From positions 7,378,001 to 7,442,000 of the forward strand of contig NZ_JAGRPV010000001.1 of assembly GCF_030014955.1 (NCBI RefSeq): a stretch of 64,000 nt of DNA. The letters are read 5' to 3'. Positions within the stretch are counted from its first letter, which is position 1. Each line of letters begins with the position of its first letter. The notes under the pieces are model-generated. The model saw nothing but the letters and a program-made list of their open reading frames with translations, made no database searches and was not told the origin of the DNA. The stretch comes from Cohnella hashimotonis (GTDB lineage: Bacteria > Bacillota > Bacilli > Paenibacillales > Paenibacillaceae). Made by a program: the position numbers and the translations under genes. Of the stretch, positions 16,064 through 24,588 are shown piece by piece.

Positions 16064-16473
16064 TGCGTTTCCCCTCCAACATTAGGCAACTTGAGAGGGA
16101 TTTCGACGCCGTCCTTCTAGATTCACGTGATGGGGACGGGACCGGGCTGTTAACAAGCATGCGAGTCACACGCCATTCATTCATCTTCAAGGATGGCTCG
16201 CGGCTTTTGGTCACGGAGGAATTGAGCGGCGGACTTATTGAAGTCTCTTACTACAACTGGGTCGATCAAGATGGACAAGACATTTTGAAATTCCACAGCG
16301 AGTCTCACAACGGCGATTCTCGTTACCAGACAGCCACTGAACCGCATCACATTCATCCTCCCGAGCAATCCACGCTGACCAATCGAACCCGTTTTCCTAA
16401 TTTTCACCACCAGGAACTCCCCGCAATCATGGAACATATTTTTTTGGCGTTGCTCGCCTCAAAGAAGGTATAA
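16063..16473 (+). CDS. TumE-family (DUF6516-like) toxin candidate
   Basis: 136 residues starting in the TAATG overlap with the upstream helix-turn-helix gene. The sequence RHSFIFKDGSRLLVTEELSGGLIEVSYYNWVDQDGQDILKFHSESHNGDSRYQTATEPHHIHPPEQSTLTNRTRFPNFHHQELPAIMEHIF has the conserved FHSExH, YQTATEPHHIHPP and FPNFHHQEL blocks that I associate with the TumE toxin family. The His/Glu-rich core suggests a nucleic-acid-acting or metal-binding site, but the biochemical target is not established from sequence. Small two-gene operon, antitoxin first, as in typical type II modules. Family assignment rests on recollection of motifs, not a search. Confidence 0.6.
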   Translation: MRFPSNIRQLERDFDAVLLDSRDGDGTGLLTSMRVTRHSFIFKDGSRLLVTEELSGGLIEVSYYNWVDQDGQDILKFHSESHNGDSRYQTATEPHHIHPPEQSTLTNRTRFPNFHHQELPAIMEHIFLALLASKKV

Positions 16474-16507
16474 TTTCCTTCATGGAGATGCACAACGGGA
16501 CGAGAAA

Positions 16508-16530
16508 GCTGTAGTCTGTGCGACTACAGC
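16508..16530 (+). terminator. Hairpin after the TumE-like gene
   Basis: GCTGTAGTC/GACTACAGC, a perfect 9-bp stem with a 5-nt loop, but the next bases are CTCCCCC rather than T, so termination is uncertain. Nothing else convincing was found from 16531 to 16720. Confidence 0.4.
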
Positions 16531-16720
16531 CTCCCCCTAAGGATCCGATTACCGTGCACTTTTACGCGCTCGACTACAAATTGATGCCCTGTGTATAGCG
16601 AAGGCTTCGGCAACGTCACTCCGTCTCCGTCTTGCCGCTCTCGACGACGTCCTCAAGCAGCAGTTCAGCGAAGCATAGCCTCCCAGACCTTAACTTAGAC
16701 TGCTTGCTGCCTTTTTCCGG

Positions 16721-17596
16721 CTAGCCCTTCACCGCTCCGATCATCACGCCTTTGACGAAGTATTTTTGCAGAAACGGGTACAGCAGCAGGATCGGCACCG
16801 TCGCCACGATGATCGCGGCGTACTTGATCGTCTCGCCGATCGGCATCTTGTCGGCGCCGCCGACCCCGGTCATCATCGAATCCGTACTGTTCGTGATGAG
16901 GATCTCCCGCAGGATGAGCTGCAGCGGATACAGCTCCCGGGTGCGCAAGTAGATCAGCGCGTTGAACCAGCTGTTCCAATGGCTGACGCCGTAGAACAGG
17001 ATCATGACCGCCACGACCGGCATGGACAGCGGCAGTATGATGCGGAACAGAACGGTAAAATCGTTCGCGCCGTCCAGCTTCGCCGATTCCTCCAGGCTGA
17101 TCGGAACGCTCTGGAAGGCCGTCCGCATAATGATCAGGTTGTAGGCGCTCATCGCGCTCGGGATGATCAGCGCCCAGCGGCTGTCGAGCATGCCGAGGTT
17201 GTTGATGAGCAGGTACGTCGGGATCAGTCCGCCGTTGAAAAACATCGTGAAAACGATCATGAACATGACCGGATTTTTCCACTTCACGCTCTGTCTCGAG
17301 AGCGCGTACGCCCCGAGCGACGTCATGAGGATGTTCAATGCGGTGCCGGCGACGACGTAGAGCAGCGTGTTCCCGTAGCCCGTCAAGATCGCGGGATTGT
17401 CGAATACGAGCTTATACGAATCCAGCGAAAAGCCGTGCGGGTACCAGATGAGGCCGCGCATCTTCACCACCCATGCCGGGTCGCTGATCGAGGCGATCAG
17501 CACGTAGAGGAACGGATAAAGGGTAACCGCGGAAAGCAGGAGCATGAGCACGACGTTCGAGCCGTCGAAAAGGCGTTCTCCAAAGCTGCGTTTCAT
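16721..17596 (-). CDS. Carbohydrate ABC transporter permease, YtcP/AraQ type (locus A)
   Basis: 291 residues, ATG 10 nt after GGAGG. Six membrane segments are expected. The cytoplasmic loop ESAKLDGANDFTVLFRIILPLSMP is the EAA-type motif that docks the ATPase, and the end YPFLQKYFVKGVMIGAVKG is characteristic of the YtcP branch of CUT1 permeases. It is the last gene of a run: sensor (20474-22762), binding protein (18683-20329), LplB-type permease (17612-18577), this gene, with a 15-bp gap to the previous one. No ATPase gene is present, as is usual in Paenibacillaceae, where a shared MsmX-like ATPase energises many such importers. Ligand unknown. Confidence 0.92.
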   Translation of the reverse strand: MKRSFGERLFDGSNVVLMLLLSAVTLYPFLYVLIASISDPAWVVKMRGLIWYPHGFSLDSYKLVFDNPAILTGYGNTLLYVVAGTALNILMTSLGAYALSRQSVKWKNPVMFMIVFTMFFNGGLIPTYLLINNLGMLDSRWALIIPSAMSAYNLIIMRTAFQSVPISLEESAKLDGANDFTVLFRIILPLSMPVVAVMILFYGVSHWNSWFNALIYLRTRELYPLQLILREILITNSTDSMMTGVGGADKMPIGETIKYAAIIVATVPILLLYPFLQKYFVKGVMIGAVKG

Positions 17597-17611
17597 GAGA
17601 GCCGCACCTCC

Positions 17612-18577
17612 TTACCAAAGCTTGTTTTCGCTGGTCCGGCGGCTGATGGCGTTGGCCAGCACGAGCAGCGTAAAATTGATGAGCGCGTTAAACAAACCCA
17701 CGGCGGAGCTGTAGCTGAAGTTGGATTCCAGAATGCCCTTCCGGTACACGAAGGTGCCGATGACGTCGGCCGTCTCATAGGTGGAGCTGTTGTACAGGAG
17801 CAGGATTTTGTCCGTGCCTACGCTCATGAAGTGCCCGATCTGGAGGATCAGCAGGATGACGACCGTCGGCATGATCCCCGGCAGCGTGACGCTCAGCGTC
17901 TGCCTCCAGCGGCTGGCGCCGTCGACGCGCGAGGCCTCGTACAGAGACGGGTCGATGCCTGACATCGCGGACAGATAGATAATGGAACCCCAGCCTACGC
18001 TTTGCCAGACGTTCGAGGAGATGAAGATCGTCCGGAACCAGCCGCTCTCGCGCAGGAAGGCGACCGGCTCCGCGCCGAACCACGACAGCACGTTGTTGAT
18101 GAGGCCGTCTCTGGCCAGGAAGTCCACCAGCATCCCGGCGACGACGACCAGCGAGATGAAATGGGGCATGTACGTTACCGTTTGAACGAATCGCTTCAGC
18201 CGGGAGCTGCGAAGCTCGTTCAGCAGAAGAGCGAGGATGATCGAGGCGGGAAAGCCGAACAGCAGCTCGTAGAAGCTGAGCAGCAGCGTATTGCGGAGCA
18301 GTCTCCAGAAGTAATAGCTGTTGAAAAAGTCGTTAAAATACCGAAAGCCGACCCAATCGCTGCCCCACATGCCCAGGCCGGGGGAATAATCCTTGAATGC
18401 GATCTGCAAGCCGTACATGGGCACATAGTAGAACAGAACGTAATAAGCGACGACCGGCACAAGCATGATGTAAATATATTTGTTGATCCGGAGGTCGCGA
18501 AGGGTGCCGTACTTCCAGCCGTTCTTATCGACCGCCGGCTTCTCCGCAGCGGATCGCTGCTTAAGCATAAGGGACAT
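17612..18577 (-). CDS. Carbohydrate ABC transporter permease, LplB type (locus A)
   Basis: 321 residues from ATG 18577, 8 nt after GGAGG; an ATG 6 nt upstream is too close to the RBS. The protein begins with a basic N-terminus and then YIYIMLVPVVAYYVLFYYVPMYGLQIAFKDYSPGLG, typical of LplB permeases. The EAA loop reads EASRVDGASRWRQTLSVTLPGIMP, and the C-terminus ANAISRRTSENKLW ends in the usual xLW. It pairs with the YtcP-type permease to form the membrane channel for the lipoprotein encoded upstream. Confidence 0.92.
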   Translation of the reverse strand: MSLMLKQRSAAEKPAVDKNGWKYGTLRDLRINKYIYIMLVPVVAYYVLFYYVPMYGLQIAFKDYSPGLGMWGSDWVGFRYFNDFFNSYYFWRLLRNTLLLSFYELLFGFPASIILALLLNELRSSRLKRFVQTVTYMPHFISLVVVAGMLVDFLARDGLINNVLSWFGAEPVAFLRESGWFRTIFISSNVWQSVGWGSIIYLSAMSGIDPSLYEASRVDGASRWRQTLSVTLPGIMPTVVILLILQIGHFMSVGTDKILLLYNSSTYETADVIGTFVYRKGILESNFSYSSAVGLFNALINFTLLVLANAISRRTSENKLW

Positions 18578-18682
18578 TCGCATGCCCTCCTTTCGTCAAC
18601 TGTGGCGTTCCCGCCCGGCATTTATGGCCGCCGATGACAGGGAGAGGGCAGACCTTCCCCCTCCCCATTTTCCGTTCGACTG

Positions 18683-20329
18683 CTATTGCCGTTGATTGAA
18701 ACGGTCGAGCGCCGCCTGACGAACTTTGATCGCCTCGTCGATGCCCATTCCCTTGATCGTGTCGACGAACTTGTCGAAGTTATCGATCGGCTCGGTGCCC
18801 ATGATGAACTTGTTGATCATCTCGTCCCGGTACGTCTTGACGTCGTTCATGATCGAGGACGTCTTGGAGCTCTCGTCCGCCGTGAGGGTCACCAGCGGCA
18901 TCTCCTTGCTGTGGTCCGCCTGCGACCAGACCTGCTGCGCCTCGCGCTGCTCCGGCATCGTGAAGTACTGCTCGATGTAGCGCTTATCCTGCACCATCGG
19001 ACCGTTGAAGCTGGCAAGGAAGTATTTGGCCATCGCTTGCGTGACCGGCAGCTTATCCGGGTTGTTCATGATCAGATCAGTGTATTTCGGATAGCCGTTT
19101 TCCATCTTGTAGCTCTCGCCTTCGATGCCGAAGTTGAACAGCATATGGCCTTCCTCGCCGTATTTGTAATCGAGCCACTTAACGATCTCCGCCGGATTCT
19201 TCGCCGAAGTCGTGATCGCCGCGCCGATGCCCGTGAACGGCATCGTATATTGGCCCATGACCTTGTCGCCCGCTTGCAGCCCCGGATAAGGCGCGCCGAC
19301 GAGCTTGAAGCCTGGCGTATTCACCTGGGTAAGAGAGGTATAGCGGGAGATGCCGCTGCCGGGATACGCGGACAGCGCGCCGAGCTGGTTGTTCGTGACC
19401 TTCGCGTCCTTCAGCTTGCCGTCGGTCGTCGCATAGTCCTGATCGATCAGGCCTTCCTTGTACCACTTGGCCATCGTAGCCAGGAATTCTTTGAATTGCG
19501 GCTCCACCGGGCCGTACTTGATCGTGCCGTTGTCGTTGTAGAAGTCGGAGCCGATGCCCCAAGCCCCTACGAACAAGTGGTTGAAGTCCATATCCGCGAT
19601 CGAGAACAAATAAGGGATCTCGTCCTTCTCGCCGTTGCCGTTCGGGTCTTTGTCGCGGAAAGCCGTGAGAACCGTCTCCCATTCCGCCAGCGTCTTCGGC
19701 ACCGCAAGGCCCAGCTTATCCAGCCAGTCCTTGCGCAGCACCGGACCGTTCACGACGGCAAGGATGGGATCTCCGAGCAGGAACGGCATGACGTAGATGT
19801 TGCCTTCGTCCGTCGTGACCAGCTTGCGGAATTCCGGATTTTCCGCCAGCACCTTGGACAGATTCGGCGCGTTCTGCTCGATCAGCTCGTTGAGCCGGAG
19901 GATCTGTTTGTCCTTGATCAGGCTGTCCGGTCCTTTGGCGGCGCCGGCCCATCCGAATTCGATCACGTCCGGAAGCTTGCCCGAGGCGAGCATCAGGTTG
20001 AACTGATCCAGCTCCTGGCCCACCGGCGGATGCTGGAAATCCACCTTCGTGCCCGTGATCTTTTCCATTTCCTTGTATGCGGCGATCTCATTATAGTTTT
20101 TCATGGTGGCGGCTACGTTCGGGTTGAGCGACACCCAATAAGTAAGCGATTTCGGAAATCCGACTTCCTTGGCTGGCTCCGCTCCCTTGGACGCTGCCGT
20201 CGTCCCCGCGGCCGCGGCCGCCGTCGAAGCGCCGGGGGAAGTATCTTTTCCGTTGCACCCGGTCAATAACGCTGTCATCAATGAAGCTGCCGCTACTGAG
20301 GTTGTAAGCACTTTCAGAACATTCTTCAT
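18683..20329 (-). CDS. Sugar-binding lipoprotein, LplA type (locus A)
   Basis: 548 residues from ATG 20329, 9 nt after GGAGG; an upstream in-frame start is not supported. The signal peptide ends in the lipobox LLTGC followed by NGKDTS, then an Ala-rich linker and an extracellular solute-binding family 1-type fold (LTYWVSLNPNVAATMKNYNEIAAYKEMEKITGTKVDFQHPP...). The size near 550 residues is typical of LplA/YtcQ-type binders of oligosaccharides. It lies between the sensor gene and the two permease genes and should deliver substrate to them. Ligand unknown: locus A has no glycoside hydrolase next to it. Confidence 0.92.
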   Translation of the reverse strand: MKNVLKVLTTSVAAASLMTALLTGCNGKDTSPGASTAAAAAGTTAASKGAEPAKEVGFPKSLTYWVSLNPNVAATMKNYNEIAAYKEMEKITGTKVDFQHPPVGQELDQFNLMLASGKLPDVIEFGWAGAAKGPDSLIKDKQILRLNELIEQNAPNLSKVLAENPEFRKLVTTDEGNIYVMPFLLGDPILAVVNGPVLRKDWLDKLGLAVPKTLAEWETVLTAFRDKDPNGNGEKDEIPYLFSIADMDFNHLFVGAWGIGSDFYNDNGTIKYGPVEPQFKEFLATMAKWYKEGLIDQDYATTDGKLKDAKVTNNQLGALSAYPGSGISRYTSLTQVNTPGFKLVGAPYPGLQAGDKVMGQYTMPFTGIGAAITTSAKNPAEIVKWLDYKYGEEGHMLFNFGIEGESYKMENGYPKYTDLIMNNPDKLPVTQAMAKYFLASFNGPMVQDKRYIEQYFTMPEQREAQQVWSQADHSKEMPLVTLTADESSKTSSIMNDVKTYRDEMINKFIMGTEPIDNFDKFVDTIKGMGIDEAIKVRQAALDRFNQRQ

Positions 20330-20395
20330 TCCTTTAACCCTCCCGTATGTTTCGTTCGCGGCTTGCGTGCCCCGCCACTTCACTCTAATTTGAAC

Positions 20396-20442
20396 AAGAG
20401 CGGTCTGCCTACAGTCCGTTGACTGAAGTCCTAACCGCTCTT
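20396..20442 (-). terminator. Terminator/attenuator between sensor and binding-protein genes
   Basis: AAGAGCGGT pairs with ACCGCTCTT around a loop that holds a smaller CAGTC/GACTG stem; on the minus strand CTTGTTC follows. It could separate transcription of the sensor from that of the transport genes. Confidence 0.6.
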
Positions 20443-20473
20443 CATATGGGCGACCAACCGATTTTCAGCTGAA

Positions 20474-22762
20474 CTAACCGTTCTTCGTCGAACCCGCTCG
20501 CTGCGCGGTTTCCCGGTACTTTCCAGGGGTAATTCCTTCGAGCTTCTTGAACACGCGGATAAAGCCGATATCGGTCGCGTACCCGACCTGCCGGGCCACC
20601 TGAAGGACGGACAGCTCCGATTCGGCGAGCAGAAGCTTCGCCTGACGAATGCGAATCTCCGTCATATAGTCGGTCAAGTTCACGCCGTTCTGCTTTTTGA
20701 AAAAACCGGAGATGTACTGCGGCGTCATGCCGAAATGATCGGCGATCGAGGTCAGGCTAAGCCCGTTGTGCGCGCAGTTGTCGACGATATATTGCTTGAG
20801 GCTCTCGCTCAGCCGATCCTTTTGGTCCGTCCTCGCCTCCAGGACGCTGTCGCAGACGGCCCGGCAGAGCGACTTGAGCCGGCCGAGCATATCCTCCGCC
20901 GATTTGCCCGCGGCTACGAACTTGGCGGGATCCTTGATGGCAGCCGGAAGCTGCTCTTCGCCGAGCTTCAGCGCGTGAATGACCTTCAGCATCGTGCTGA
21001 GCAGATCGAAGAAAAGCGCCTTGCCCATCTCCGGCGTGATCACCCCGCTCCCCATGTTCGTCTCGTACAATTCGTCCAGCAGCCGCAGGGCGTCGTCGCA
21101 GGCGCCGCTTTTCATATAGTTGATGAGCTGCGACTCGATCTCCATCGGATAATCGTAGTAGCTTCGCCCGCTCCGGTCGATCTGCTCGTAATAAATGACG
21201 GAATCCGCGCCGTGAATGATCCGGTAGTCCAGCGCGTTCACCGCCTCCGTGTAGCAGCGGCTGGCCTCCCGCAAGCCGGAACGGACCGAGCTGATGCCGA
21301 TGGCGATCTTCATATGGAATCGTTCTTCAACGACCCTTTTCAGACTATCGACCAGCTCGCCCAGGTTCTCCCCGCTTTCCGGCACGCTTAGCAGCAGCGC
21401 CAGCCGGTTTAACTCCATCTCGGCCGCGTAACCGCTCTCTCCGATAAACTCGCTGCTTACGTTAAAAAGAAACCGCACGAGCGCCCAGTCCCATTCGCCG
21501 CCTTCGCGCAGGAATTCGCCGCTCTCGTCCAGCTCGACGAGCATCACTCTGAACTCCTCATGCGGGAAGCGAATGCCCATGAAGGCCAGCGATTCCTTCG
21601 TCAAAGCCGCCGTCTCCGCCTGCCCCTTCAGCAGCCGGGAGAGAAAGTGGGCGCGTACGACGGGAATGTATGCGTTCAGCTGTTCCTTGGCTTCCTCGCT
21701 ATCCGCCAACGTCTGGGCGATCGACGTCTTGATGAATTCATATTCGTTCAGCTGAGCGGGCCGCTCCGCGTTTTTCCCCTTCATCAGGGCGTACATCATA
21801 TCCTTGATCGGGCTGTAGCTCCGATACGCCATCCAATAGGCGGCCAGCGTCCCCGCCCCTACGGCAAGCCCCAGCAGCACCAAGGCCCATACTTTAATAT
21901 CGTTCACCCGGGCCAGCACGACCTTTTCGGGCACGAGCGATATGTACTTCCAACCGCTTTTTCCTGTCGTAAACGAGATCAGGTCCGCGTTATCCTTCTT
22001 ATAACCGTTGCCCGCCCGGAGCCACTCGTCCCGGAATTCCTCCGGAAGCTGCCCGCTGCCGGACGTAGACAGGATGACCCGATCGTTTTCGTCCAGAATA
22101 AACATGGAGCCGCTGTTCGCCCATTCGATCTGCTTCAGCAGGTCGAAAAACTGCCGGTCCTCGATCATCATCACCAGGGTGCCCCAGATGTGCTGCTCGT
22201 CCCCCAGCGGCAGAGATACCGCGCATAGAATGACGTTCTCCGTCGACGCGTCCACCTTCAGCTGCTGGACCGGCCAGAACGTCTTGAAGTGATAGTCCCC
22301 CAGCAGCTCCGAACGGATCCGGCTCATGCTCAACCCGGGGAACACGTACAGATTGTTGAAGTACAGGTTTGTATCCGTTTTCATAGATGGCGTTAAAATG
22401 ACGTCCTGCTCGCGCAAATGGATGAAGAAGTCGTCGACGAAGCCGGTGCCGCTGCGAATGTTTTTGAGCGCCTGCACCGCCTCTTGGTACTGGACGTACT
22501 TGCCGCTCTCTTCGATCGTCCACATCGTCTGCAGCTTGGGATGCGTCGCGACCTGCACGATCAATTGATCGATATCCATCAGACGATTATCGGCCACCTG
22601 CCGGACCTGCTCCAGCATCGCCAGATTCGAACGACTCGCATTCTCGATCATCCGGGTCTCCATCCGCGTGTACAAGACGGCGGAGAACGAGACGGGAATG
22701 ATCAAAATGACGATGTACGAGAGCCATAGCGTCAAAAAAACACTTTTGCGATTGCGCAGCAC
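20474..22762 (-). CDS. Membrane-bound AraC-family sensor-regulator (locus A)
   Basis: 762 residues from GTG 22762, preceded by GGAGGAG; a longer reading to 22861 has no RBS. Layout: transmembrane helix 1 (SVFLTLWLSYIVILIIPVSF), an extracellular dCACHE-like sensing domain, transmembrane helix 2 (VWALVLLGLAVGAGTLAAYWMA), a linker, then an AraC DNA-binding domain with two helix-turn-helices (LSLTSIADHFGMTPQYISGFFKKQNG and LSVLQVARQVGYATDIGFIRVFKKLEGITPGKYR). This YesN/YtrI-like single-component design senses sugars outside the cell and activates the adjacent importer. It lies first in the run with the locus A transport genes. Three other regulators of related design or family are in this window. 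Confidence 0.9.
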   Translation of the reverse strand: MLRNRKSVFLTLWLSYIVILIIPVSFSAVLYTRMETRMIENASRSNLAMLEQVRQVADNRLMDIDQLIVQVATHPKLQTMWTIEESGKYVQYQEAVQALKNIRSGTGFVDDFFIHLREQDVILTPSMKTDTNLYFNNLYVFPGLSMSRIRSELLGDYHFKTFWPVQQLKVDASTENVILCAVSLPLGDEQHIWGTLVMMIEDRQFFDLLKQIEWANSGSMFILDENDRVILSTSGSGQLPEEFRDEWLRAGNGYKKDNADLISFTTGKSGWKYISLVPEKVVLARVNDIKVWALVLLGLAVGAGTLAAYWMAYRSYSPIKDMMYALMKGKNAERPAQLNEYEFIKTSIAQTLADSEEAKEQLNAYIPVVRAHFLSRLLKGQAETAALTKESLAFMGIRFPHEEFRVMLVELDESGEFLREGGEWDWALVRFLFNVSSEFIGESGYAAEMELNRLALLLSVPESGENLGELVDSLKRVVEERFHMKIAIGISSVRSGLREASRCYTEAVNALDYRIIHGADSVIYYEQIDRSGRSYYDYPMEIESQLINYMKSGACDDALRLLDELYETNMGSGVITPEMGKALFFDLLSTMLKVIHALKLGEEQLPAAIKDPAKFVAAGKSAEDMLGRLKSLCRAVCDSVLEARTDQKDRLSESLKQYIVDNCAHNGLSLTSIADHFGMTPQYISGFFKKQNGVNLTDYMTEIRIRQAKLLLAESELSVLQVARQVGYATDIGFIRVFKKLEGITPGKYRETAQRAGSTKNG

Positions 22763-22880
22763 CGCGACTCCTCCCTCTGGTACGAAATGGCACAGCCACC
22801 GGAAAGTATACGATGGGAAGAAGTGTAACATAGGATACCGGGCGTGAATAGTCGATCTCATTCAACTATAGAGGTACGAC

Positions 22881-22922
22881 AAAACATCGCACGGACATTT
22901 TCTTGTCCTGGCGATGTTTTTT
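22881..22922. terminator. Bidirectional terminator between PaaX-type and sensor genes
   Basis: AAAACATCGC and GCGATGTTTTTT flank an inner GGACA/TGTCC stem. It follows the PaaX-type gene on the minus strand, with T-runs on both strands. The rest of 22763-22947 shows nothing else. Confidence 0.8.
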
Positions 22923-22947
22923 AGAACTGCTATTTGTCCTTCCGTTC

Positions 22948-23730
22948 TTATAAATAGCGCGAGACGAAGTGTCGGTAGGGAGAAGTAGCCGGGATCGCAT
23001 TCGCCAGCCGAGTGAGACAGGCTTGCATCTCTCCGAAGCACGTTCTGCCTAACCAATCTTCCTCCAGCAGTTCCTCGGGCAGCATGGGATCGTTCAGACT
23101 CAAGTCCGCCATCCTCTCCCCCAATTCCAGGAAGCGAACGAAGGCAGACAAACCGTCATCCGAATCTCCGATCTGTCCAGCGGCGATCACCGGCAGGAAT
23201 TCCGAACGCAGCCAAGCGAGCTGCTTCTCATAAGTCTCGTTCAACGCGTCCAAGCGCCACAGCTGCGTGGCTTGCCGAGGGGTTGGGGCTCCGTGGACGA
23301 ACGCGCCCCTCGACATAGTCACCCGATCGGCCAAGCCATGATGCTCCGCGAAGCGGAGCGCTTCCGCCGCATAATCCCAAGGCGAGATATAGACGCTCTT
23401 ATATAAACCCCCGAAGCCAAGTTGCAGCAGATCGCCGCGGAACGCGTCGCGTTTCTTCCGCTCCGTCTCCGGCACCTCGAACAGGACGCTCAGCCACCGC
23501 CCGTCCCAGCGCCGGTCAAGGAGCTGCGGTTTGCTGTTGATTCCCGTGAGGAAGCTCATGCCCGCCTTCGTGAGCGAATACCGCGAGCGCTCCGGGGAGT
23601 GAACGTACCCTTCCCTTTTAAGCCTTGCTAGCGCGTTCCGGACGATCTGATGATCGACGCCCCGCGCCTCGTATATCTCGACAAGGAGTTTCACGTCGAT
23701 GCTCTCCGCCGAGGAGATCAGAAATAGCAC
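22948..23730 (-). CDS. PaaX-family transcriptional regulator
   Basis: 260 residues from GTG 23730 with GGAG 6 nt upstream. The N-terminal winged helix reads KLLVEIYEARGVDHQIVRNALARLKREGYVHSPERSRYSLTKAGMSFL; the middle RRWDGRWLSVLFEVPETERKKRDAFRGDLLQLGFGGLYKSVYISPWD is the typical PaaX central domain, and the C-terminal domain ends SPYRHFVSRYL. The reading frame is open upstream with ISLEKQ, residues PaaX proteins usually have at their N-terminus, so a non-ATG start about 24 nt earlier is possible. PaaX controls phenylacetate catabolism in Proteobacteria, but no such genes are near. The target may be the divergent UPF0173 hydrolase gene. Confidence 0.85.
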   Translation of the reverse strand: MLFLISSAESIDVKLLVEIYEARGVDHQIVRNALARLKREGYVHSPERSRYSLTKAGMSFLTGINSKPQLLDRRWDGRWLSVLFEVPETERKKRDAFRGDLLQLGFGGLYKSVYISPWDYAAEALRFAEHHGLADRVTMSRGAFVHGAPTPRQATQLWRLDALNETYEKQLAWLRSEFLPVIAAGQIGDSDDGLSAFVRFLELGERMADLSLNDPMLPEELLEEDWLGRTCFGEMQACLTRLANAIPATSPYRHFVSRYL

Positions 23731-23791
23731 TTGCTTCTCCAGCGATATCAGTGTGTCTCGCCCCCAGCATAAAAAATCGACGCAAAAACAA

Positions 23792-23820
23792 TTGACAGGT
23801 CATGTCGGTGATTATAATAT
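23792..23820 (+). promoter_or_regulatory. Sigma-A-type promoter of the UPF0173 hydrolase gene
   Basis: TTGACA (23792-23797), 17-bp spacer, TAATAT (23815-23820), overlapping TATAAT with a 15-bp spacer (23813-23818). The ATG is at 23869. It sits in the divergent region shared with the PaaX-type gene. Confidence 0.75.
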
Positions 23821-23868
23821 GAATTAACACGAACGTACATATTTTTATTATAAAAGTGAGGGATTCCT

Positions 23869-24558
23869 ATGCACATCCGCTATCACGGGCATTCCTGCAT
23901 CCAGTTGACCGACGGGGCTCACTCCGTCCTGATCGATCCCTTCATCAGCGGGAATCCCCATGCCGCGACGAAGGCGGAAGACATTCAAGTCGGACATATT
24001 CTCCTGACGCATGGTCACGACGATCATATCACCGATGCCGTATTCGTTGCAAAGAGAAACAACGCTCCGATCGTGGCGGTAGAGGAGCTGGCCGAATTCA
24101 TGGCGGGACAGGGGGTATCCGCGGAACCGATGCACGTAGGAGGAAAATGGATATTCCCGTTCGGCCGCCTCTACCTGACGCAGGCCACGCATACTTCTTC
24201 CGTGCGCGCACCGGACGGGCAGCGAATTTATGCCGGCGTTCCCGTTGGTTTCATCGTCGAGATGGGAGGCAAAGTCATCTATCACGCGGGGGATACGGGC
24301 CTATTCGGGGATATGCGTCAGCTCGGGGAACGGTTCGATATCGATGTCGCGTTCCTGCCGATCGGCGGGCGGTTCACGATGGGACCGGAAGAGGCGCTGT
24401 TGGCAGCGGAATGGCTCCGCGCGCGGCACATCGTGCCGATTCATTACGATACCTTTCCGCCCATCCGCCAGGATGGCGAGGGATTCGTCCGAAGACTGAA
24501 CGACATGGGAATGACGGGAACGGCCATGAAGCCGGGATCCGGGCTGACTATCTATTAA
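23869..24558 (+). CDS. UPF0173 metal-dependent hydrolase (metallo-beta-lactamase fold)
   Basis: 229 residues, ATG after GTGAGGG. Begins MHIRYHGHSCIQL, the hallmark of the UPF0173 (B. subtilis YtkL-like) family. Metal ligands: LTHGHDDHITD (HxHxDH), His in THTSSV, Asp in YHAGDTGLF, and His in VPIHYDTFPPI. Length matches the family. The substrate is not known for the family. Its stop is 30 bp before the start of the AEC transporter on the same strand, so both are probably read from the promoter at 23792-23820. Confidence 0.92.
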   Translation: MHIRYHGHSCIQLTDGAHSVLIDPFISGNPHAATKAEDIQVGHILLTHGHDDHITDAVFVAKRNNAPIVAVEELAEFMAGQGVSAEPMHVGGKWIFPFGRLYLTQATHTSSVRAPDGQRIYAGVPVGFIVEMGGKVIYHAGDTGLFGDMRQLGERFDIDVAFLPIGGRFTMGPEEALLAAEWLRARHIVPIHYDTFPPIRQDGEGFVRRLNDMGMTGTAMKPGSGLTIY

Positions 24559-24588
24559 CCGCAGATGGCGGAACGAGGGGCGAGAGCG

